From contig NZ_KQ948865.1 of assembly GCF_001514215.1 (NCBI RefSeq), positions 124,001 to 188,000 on the forward strand: a DNA stretch of 64,000 bases. The letters are read 5' to 3'. The notes under the pieces are model-generated. The model did not search any database, had not been told where the DNA came from, and was given only the letters and a program-made list of their open reading frames with translations. Position numbers and translations under genes: made by a program. Shown piece after piece: positions 58,163-64,000 of this stretch. Within the stretch, counting starts at the first letter, position 1. Each line of letters starts with the position of its first letter. The DNA is from Streptomyces bungoensis. GTDB lineage: Bacteria > Actinomycetota > Actinomycetes > Streptomycetales > Streptomycetaceae.

Positions 58163-61100
58163 TCAGAAGTCGGCGGTGAGCGACAGGTCGATCTCGTCGT
58201 CGCTCATCGTGGAGATCAGCTCCAGCAGCCGGCGCTCCACCTCGGCGGCCAGCCGCTCCACGGTGGGGTGCTCGAACAGGTCGCGGACGGCCAGGGGGCA
58301 GTCGAAGGCGGTGCGCAGGCGGGAGGCGACGGCCACCGCGCGCAGGGAGTGACCGCCCAGGGCGAAGAAGTCGTCGTGGACGCCGACCCGGGGCAGGTCG
58401 AGGACCTCGCACCACACCTGGGCGACGACCGTCTCGGCGGGAGTGCGCGGCGCCACGAAGCGGTGCGGTGCGCGGGCGGCGGGCTCGGGCAGGGCCGCGG
58501 TGTCCAGCTTGCCCTGCACGGTCAGCGGCAGGGCGTCGAGCAGCACGAACGCGGACGGGACGAGGTAGTGCGGCAGGTGGGCCCGGCAGTGCGTGGCCAG
58601 GGACTCCTCCGACAGTCCGCTGCCTGCGGCGTAACCCACCAGGGCGGCCTCGCCGTGCAGGGTGCGGACGACGACCGCCGCGCCGGTGACTCCGGGGTGT
58701 GCGCGCAGCGCCGCCTCGGCCTCGGCGGGTTCGACGCGGAATCCCCGGATCTTGACCTGGTCGTCGTTGCGGCCGAGGAACTCCAGTTCCCCCGTGGGCC
58801 GTCGGCGTACGACGTCGCCGGTGCGGTACAGGCGCCCGCCGGGCCGGCCGAACGGGTCGGGCACGAACCGCTCGGCGGTCAGCGCGGGCCGCCCCAGGTA
58901 TCCCCGCGCCAGTTCCGGTCCGCCGACGAGGAGTTCGCCGAGGACGCCGTCCGGGACGGGTTCGCCGAGGGTGTCCACCACGTAGGTGCGGCGGCTGCCC
59001 AGCGCGCGGCCGATGGGCACGCGGCCGGACGGCTGGGCGTCGACGGTGTGGGCGGTCGCGGAGATCACCGCCTCGGTGGGCCCGTAGGTGTTGATCACCG
59101 GGACCGAGGGCAGGTGGGCGAACCAGCGCTCCAGCGGGTCGGCGGGCAGCGCCTCCCCTCCGGTGACCAGCAGCCGCAGCGAGGTGAGGTGCGGCGCGAG
59201 CGTGTCCAGGCGGGCCACCAGTTCCGCCCAGTAGGAGGGCGTGAGTTCCATGACGGTCACCCGCTCCCGCTCGACGCGGGCGGCGAGCTGCTCGGGGGTC
59301 CAGATCTCGTCCGGGCGGACGATCACCGTCGCCCCGGTGCTCAGCGCCGGGAGGATCTGCTCCAGGGAGGCGTCGAACGAGGTCGAGGCGAAGGTGAGCA
59401 CCCGGTCGTGCGCGGTGAGCGCGAACCTCTCGCGCGCGGCGGCCACATGGGCGTCCAGAGCGTGGTGTTCGACGCCGACGGCCTTGGGCAGGCCGGTGGA
59501 GCCGGAGGTGAAGATGACGTAGGCGAGGGAGCCGGGGCCGGGTTCGTGGCGGGGGCCGTCGCGGTCCGGGCGGACGTCGCGGACGTCGACCGCCGTCGCC
59601 CCGAGCGCGGTCACGGTGTCCCGGGTGCGCGCGTCGGAGACCACGTGCCGCACTCCGGCCTCCCGGAGCATGTGGCGCAGCCGCTCCCCGGGCAGCCGGG
59701 GATCGAGCGGCACGTACACGCCGCCCGCCCGCCACACGGCGAGCATCGCGGCCACCGACCACACGCCCCGGCCCACGCACACCCCCACGGCGTCGCCCGC
59801 GGCCACGCCGGCGTCGGCGAGTGCCGCGGCGAGCCCGCCGGTCAGGGCGTCCAGGCGGGCGCGGTCGAGGGTGGTGTCCTCGCAGACGACGGCGGGCGCG
59901 TCCACCCGTCCCGCGACCCGGAACCGGGGCGCGGGCGCGGCGTCCGTGCCGGCCGTGGCCACCAGCTGCTCGCGCTCGGCGGCCGCGAGCAGCGGTGCCT
60001 CGTCGACGCGGGCCCCGGGATCGGCGAGGAAGGCCTCCAGCAGCCGGCCGACGTGGCGGGCGAACCGGGTCGCGGTGGCCGGGTCGAACAGGTCGGCGGC
60101 GTACTCGACGTTGAGCGCGAACCGGTCCGGGCGGACCACGAAGGTCGCGGTCAGGTCGAACTTGGCCGAGCCCCAGGGCAGCGTGAAGTCGGTCGCGTCG
60201 AGCCCCGGCAGCCCGGAGCCGCCCGTGGAGGCGTCCTGGACGTCCACCATGACCTGGAACAGGGGGTTGCGGGACAGGTCGCGTTCCGGGCGCAGCCGCT
60301 CCACCACCCGTTCGAAGGGCACCTCCTGGTGGTCGAAGGCGCCCAGGACGGTCTCGCGCACCCGGTCCACGAGGCCGGCGAACGTCGGCCGCCCGGACAG
60401 GTCCGTGCGCAGGACGACGGTGTTGACGAAGAAGCCGACGAGCGGCTCCAGTTCGACCCGGCCCCGCCCGGCGACGGGCGTGCCGACGGACACGTCGGGC
60501 TGCCCGGTCCAGCGGGCGAGCACCGCCTGGGCGACGGCCAGCAGCACCATGAAGCGGCTGGCGCCGCGTGCGCGGGCGAAGGCGTCCACGCGCTCGACGA
60601 GGTGGGCGGGCAGCTCGACGTCGACGGCGCCGCCCCGGCCGGTGAACACCGCCGGGCGGGGCCGGTCGGTGGGCAGTTCCAGCGCGGGAGCGCCGTCCAG
60701 CGTGTCCTCCCAGTACGCCAGTTGGGGTTCCAGGCCGCCGCTGTCGGCGCGTTCGCGCTGCCAGGCGGCGAAGTCGGCGTACTGGACGGGCAGCGGCGGC
60801 AGTTGCGCGCCGCGGCCGGTGCGGCGGGCCGCGTAGTGCCCGGTGAGTTCGTCCAGCAGGACGCCCTTGGACCAGCCGTCGGTGACGGCGTGGTGCAGGG
60901 CGAGCAGGACGACGTGGTCGTCGTCGGCCAGTTCCCACACGCCGGCCCGCAGCAGGGGCGGCCGGGCGAGGTCGAAGCGGCGGGTGGCGAGCGCCGCGGC
61001 GGCCCGGCGCACCGCCTCCAGGCGGGACGCCTCGTCCGGGGCCGCGGGAGCCGGCTCCCACTGGAGCGGGACGCCGACCGGGTCGCACACCTGCTGCACG

Positions 61101-64000
61101 GGACGCCCGCCGGACTCGGTCAGCGCCGTGCGCAGCACCTCGTGCCGGGCCACCAGGTCGTCGAGTGCCTGCTGCCAGGCGGAGCGGTCCAGGCCGCCGC
61201 GCACCCGCCAGCAGTACCACAGCAGGTAGGAGTCGCCGCGGTCGGAGGTGCGGTCCAGGAACCACAGGCGTTCCTGGGCGAAGGACAGCGGCAGCGGCCG
61301 GTCGCGGTCGACGGGGACCAGCTCGGCCGCCCCGGAGGCGCGCGCGGCGCTCACCCGGGGGGCGAAGCCGCGGACGGTGGGGTGCTCGAAGACGGTGCGC
61401 AGTTCGATGTCCCGGCCCAGCCGCTGGGCGATCCGGGAGACCGCCATGGTGGCGAGCAGCGAGTGCCCGCCGAGGTCGAAGAAGCTGTCGTCGATGCCGA
61501 TCCGGTCCAGGCCCAGGACGTCGGCCCACACCTCGGCGACGATCCGCTCGGTCTCGTCGCGCGGCGCGGTGAGCCCGGGGTCGCCGGCGCGGCGGGCGCG
61601 GACCGGGTCGGGCAGGGCGTTGCGGTCGAGTTTGCCGGAGACGCCGACCGGCAGCTCGTCCAGGACGACGTAGTCGGAGGGGATGGCGTAGTGCGGCAGC
61701 CGGCGCTCGCACCAGGCGCGCAGCTCCGCCGGGTCCGGCGCGCGCGGCGCGTCCGGCGCGGGTACGACGTAGCCGGTCAGGCTGCGTGCGGTGGCGCGGT
61801 CGGGGCGGGCGGCCGCGGCACCCACGAGCGGGCAGGCGCGCAGCACGCTCTCGACCTCGCCGAGTTCGATCCGGAAGCCGCGGATCTTGACCTGGTCGTC
61901 GCGGCGGCCCACGAACTCCAGGTCTCCGCCGGCCTGCCAGCGCACGAGGTCGCCGGTGCGGTAGAGGCGGGCGCCGGGCGGCCCGTAGGGATCGGGGACG
62001 AAGCGTTCGGCGGTCAGCGCGGGCCGGTTCAGGTAGCCGCGGGCCACTTCCGTGCCGCCGATGAGGAGTTCGCCGCAGACGCCGACCGGCACCGGTTCGC
62101 CGTCGGCGTCGACCACGTACACCCGCCGGTCGCCGAGGGGTCTGCCGATGGGCACGCTGCCCGCGCAGGGCGCGTCGGCGTCGTACGTGGTGGCGGTGAC
62201 GGTGGTCTCGGTCGGACCGTAGGCGTTGCACACGCGGGCCCAGGGGACGGCGGCGCGCCACGCGGCGAGGGTGTCGGCCGGGACGGCCTCGCCGCCGAGG
62301 ACCAGCAGCCGCAGGGAGGCGAGGGCCGCGGCCTGCCGGCGGTCGAGGGAGAGGGTCAGCTCCGACCAGTACGTGGGCGGCACGTTGACGACGGTCAGCT
62401 CGTGCCGGCGGACGATCTCGGGGACCTGGGTGGGCAGCCAGGGCTCGTCGGGGCGCATGACGACGGTGGCACCGGTGGTGAGGGCGGGCAGCACCTGGTC
62501 GAGGGAGGCGTCGAAGGAGAAGGAGGCGAAGGCCAGCACCCGGTCGGCGGCGGTGATGCCGAGCCGCCGCCGGGCGGCGGCGACGTGGGAGGCGAGCGCC
62601 GCGTGCTCCACGCCGACCGCCTTGGGCCGGCCGGTCGACCCCGAGGTGAAGATGACGTGGGCGAGTTCGCGGGGATCGGGCCGGTGGCGGGGGCCGTCCG
62701 CGGCCGGCACCACGGCGGTGACGTCGACCGTGGCGGGGGCGAGTCCGGCGGCGGTGCCGGCCGTCGCAGGGTCGGTGACCACACAGCCGAGCCGGGCCTC
62801 CCGCGCCATGAACTCCAGCCGTTCGGCGGGGAGTTCGGGGTCGAGCGGGACGTATGCCCCGCCCGCCCGCCAGATCCCCTCGATGGCGGCGACCGACCAC
62901 GGTCCACGCCGCAGCAGCACGCCGACGGGGCTGCCGGCGGTGACTCCGGCGGCTCGGAGCGCGACGGCGAGTCCGCCGGTCATCGCGTCCAGTTCGCCGT
63001 AGGTGACGCTGTCGGCGCCGCAGCGCAGGGCGGTCGCGTCGGGCCGCCCGCAGAAGGCGACCGGCGCCGGCGGCCCGGACGGCCGGTCGGCGGCGCGATG
63101 CCACTCGGGGCGGGGCCGGGCCGGGGTTCCGGGGCCGGTGGGCAGGGCGCGGGCCAGGTCCTGCACGGGCGCGTGGGGATCGGCCAGGACGGCCCGCAGC
63201 AGGGCCGGGTAGGCCCGGGCGAAGGCGCGCATCGTGCCGGCGTCGAAGAGCGCGGTGGCGTACTGCAGGACGGCGGCGATGCTGCCGTCCGTGCGCAGGG
63301 TCAGGTCCAGGAAGACGTCCAGCGGGGTCTCGGCGAGCGGCGGTTCGACGAGGCTCACGTCCAGACCGGGCATCCGTATCGGGCGGATCGGCTGGTTGAG
63401 CAGGGTGAACGACGCCTGGGCGAGCGGGTGCCGGGACAGGTCGCGGGAGCCGCCGAGCGCGCCGACGACGAGGTCGAACGGGGCCTCGGCGTGCGCGAGG
63501 TCGGCCGGGACCCGGCCGCGCACCCGGTCCAGCAGCGCGGCGAAGCCGGGCCGGCCGGACAGGTCGGTGCGCAGGACGACGGTGTTGACTAGAGGGCCGA
63601 TCAGCCGGTCGGCGCCGCGCGGGGCGCGGTCGGCGAGCGTGCTGCACACGGCGACGTCGGTGCGGCCCGACCAGTGGCCGAGGAGTGCCTGGTAGGCGGT
63701 GAGCAGCAGCATGTAGCGGGTGGCGCGCCGGGACCGGGCCAGGGTGTCGACGGCGGCGACCAGGTCGGCGGGCAGGTCGAAGCGGACGACGTCGCCGGAG
63801 CCGTCCCAGACGCGGGGGCGCGGCCGGTCGGTGGGCAGGTCGAGCGGCCCGAGTCCGCCGAGCCGGTCCCGCCAGTGGGCCAGCAGGCGCTCCAGCCGCT
63901 CGCCGGAGAGGCGTTCGGCCTGCGCGCGGGCGAGGTCGGCGTACTGCACGGCGGGCGGGGCCACCGCCTCGCCGCGGTAGCCGGCGGCGAGTTCGTCCAG
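58163..64000 (-). CDS. NRPS2 (partial): C*-A-T-C-A-T, continues past the right edge
   Basis: 1945 residues are visible; the frame runs open through base 64000, so the start lies outside. Domains in visible numbering: the C-terminal two-thirds of a C domain (to about 300), A1 about 312-800 (pocket D-A-D-N-V-G-A-V-T), T1 with FFDLGGHS (Ser near 847), C2 about 900-1330 (HHAVTDG), A2 about 1350-1830 (D-A-E-E-V-G-T-I-S), T2 with FFALGGHS. There is no TE or docking fold; the tail is acidic (MSDDEIDLSLTADF). Acidic pocket residues suggest polar or basic substrates, A2 perhaps Lys/Orn-like, but neither code is one I can match. It should pass its peptide to NRPS1. Confidence 0.93.
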   Translation of the reverse strand: MDELAAGYRGEAVAPPAVQYADLARAQAERLSGERLERLLAHWRDRLGGLGPLDLPTDRPRPRVWDGSGDVVRFDLPADLVAAVDTLARSRRATRYMLLLTAYQALLGHWSGRTDVAVCSTLADRAPRGADRLIGPLVNTVVLRTDLSGRPGFAALLDRVRGRVPADLAHAEAPFDLVVGALGGSRDLSRHPLAQASFTLLNQPIRPIRMPGLDVSLVEPPLAETPLDVFLDLTLRTDGSIAAVLQYATALFDAGTMRAFARAYPALLRAVLADPHAPVQDLARALPTGPGTPARPRPEWHRAADRPSGPPAPVAFCGRPDATALRCGADSVTYGELDAMTGGLAVALRAAGVTAGSPVGVLLRRGPWSVAAIEGIWRAGGAYVPLDPELPAERLEFMAREARLGCVVTDPATAGTAAGLAPATVDVTAVVPAADGPRHRPDPRELAHVIFTSGSTGRPKAVGVEHAALASHVAAARRRLGITAADRVLAFASFSFDASLDQVLPALTTGATVVMRPDEPWLPTQVPEIVRRHELTVVNVPPTYWSELTLSLDRRQAAALASLRLLVLGGEAVPADTLAAWRAAVPWARVCNAYGPTETTVTATTYDADAPCAGSVPIGRPLGDRRVYVVDADGEPVPVGVCGELLIGGTEVARGYLNRPALTAERFVPDPYGPPGARLYRTGDLVRWQAGGDLEFVGRRDDQVKIRGFRIELGEVESVLRACPLVGAAAARPDRATARSLTGYVVPAPDAPRAPDPAELRAWCERRLPHYAIPSDYVVLDELPVGVSGKLDRNALPDPVRARRAGDPGLTAPRDETERIVAEVWADVLGLDRIGIDDSFFDLGGHSLLATMAVSRIAQRLGRDIELRTVFEHPTVRGFAPRVSAARASGAAELVPVDRDRPLPLSFAQERLWFLDRTSDRGDSYLLWYCWRVRGGLDRSAWQQALDDLVARHEVLRTALTESGGRPVQQVCDPVGVPLQWEPAPAAPDEASRLEAVRRAAAALATRRFDLARPPLLRAGVWELADDDHVVLLALHHAVTDGWSKGVLLDELTGHYAARRTGRGAQLPPLPVQYADFAAWQRERADSGGLEPQLAYWEDTLDGAPALELPTDRPRPAVFTGRGGAVDVELPAHLVERVDAFARARGASRFMVLLAVAQAVLARWTGQPDVSVGTPVAGRGRVELEPLVGFFVNTVVLRTDLSGRPTFAGLVDRVRETVLGAFDHQEVPFERVVERLRPERDLSRNPLFQVMVDVQDASTGGSGLPGLDATDFTLPWGSAKFDLTATFVVRPDRFALNVEYAADLFDPATATRFARHVGRLLEAFLADPGARVDEAPLLAAAEREQLVATAGTDAAPAPRFRVAGRVDAPAVVCEDTTLDRARLDALTGGLAAALADAGVAAGDAVGVCVGRGVWSVAAMLAVWRAGGVYVPLDPRLPGERLRHMLREAGVRHVVSDARTRDTVTALGATAVDVRDVRPDRDGPRHEPGPGSLAYVIFTSGSTGLPKAVGVEHHALDAHVAAARERFALTAHDRVLTFASTSFDASLEQILPALSTGATVIVRPDEIWTPEQLAARVERERVTVMELTPSYWAELVARLDTLAPHLTSLRLLVTGGEALPADPLERWFAHLPSVPVINTYGPTEAVISATAHTVDAQPSGRVPIGRALGSRRTYVVDTLGEPVPDGVLGELLVGGPELARGYLGRPALTAERFVPDPFGRPGGRLYRTGDVVRRRPTGELEFLGRNDDQVKIRGFRVEPAEAEAALRAHPGVTGAAVVVRTLHGEAALVGYAAGSGLSEESLATHCRAHLPHYLVPSAFVLLDALPLTVQGKLDTAALPEPAARAPHRFVAPRTPAETVVAQVWCEVLDLPRVGVHDDFFALGGHSLRAVAVASRLRTAFDCPLAVRDLFEHPTVERLAAEVERRLLELISTMSDDEIDLSLTADF

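Overview
The window is high-GC actinobacterial chromosome, almost certainly Streptomyces. Evidence: third codon positions nearly saturated with G/C, frequent GTG starts, a cvnABCD conservon, two SAV2177-type SAM methyltransferases, a LAL-type LuxR regulator and MbtH-dependent NRPS genes. It falls into two parts: ordinary chromosome (about 1-31 kb) and one large hybrid biosynthetic locus (about 31 kb to beyond the right edge).

Left part. A tandem universal stress protein and a tRNA-Pro(GGG) are followed by corrin-ring genes (cobF and cobK, convergent), HAD phosphatases, a TauE/SafE permease, a thiolase, a monoacylglycerol-lipase-like hydrolase, two SAV2177-family methyltransferases, a glutamine-synthetase-like ligase coupled to an amidohydrolase (a split FluG arrangement), a GAF-SpoIIE phosphatase, a MASE1 membrane protein whose 3' end overlaps a second identical tRNA-Pro(GGG), a split transketolase behind a SoxR-like box, small regulators, the threonine-degradation pair tdh-kbl, two LysR regulators, and the conservon with a GAF protein downstream. 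A DUF2231-Rieske membrane protein ends this part.

Right part. A five-gene minus-strand operon encodes LanB2, a free-standing adenylation domain, a PLP threonine-dehydratase-like enzyme, a free-standing carrier protein and LanB1. Both LanB proteins have only the aminoacyl-tRNA-using N-terminal domain and lack the elimination domain, as in small LanBs/PEARLs. Plus-strand mbtH and a Sfp-type phosphopantetheinyl transferase run divergently from this operon. Next come two coupled LuxR regulators, then a LanM-type synthetase and a 66-residue peptide gene. The LanM keeps every dehydratase residue I could check, but its cyclase domain has lost the zinc ligands. A LAL regulator follows. Finally NRPS2 (partial, at least C-A-T-C-A-T), NRPS1 (C-A-T-C-A-T-TE, first A domain reading as threonine), a P450 and an MFS exporter form a minus-strand operon.

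Reading of the system (inference). The NRPS assembles a peptide of at least four residues that is released by the thioesterase, oxidised by the P450 and exported by the MFS protein. The LanB/carrier/adenylation operon and the zinc-less LanM/peptide pair look like two further amino-acid-modifying branches in the same locus. Whether they feed one product or two cannot be settled from sequence alone. Everything here rests on reading translations and motifs by eye; no database search was run.
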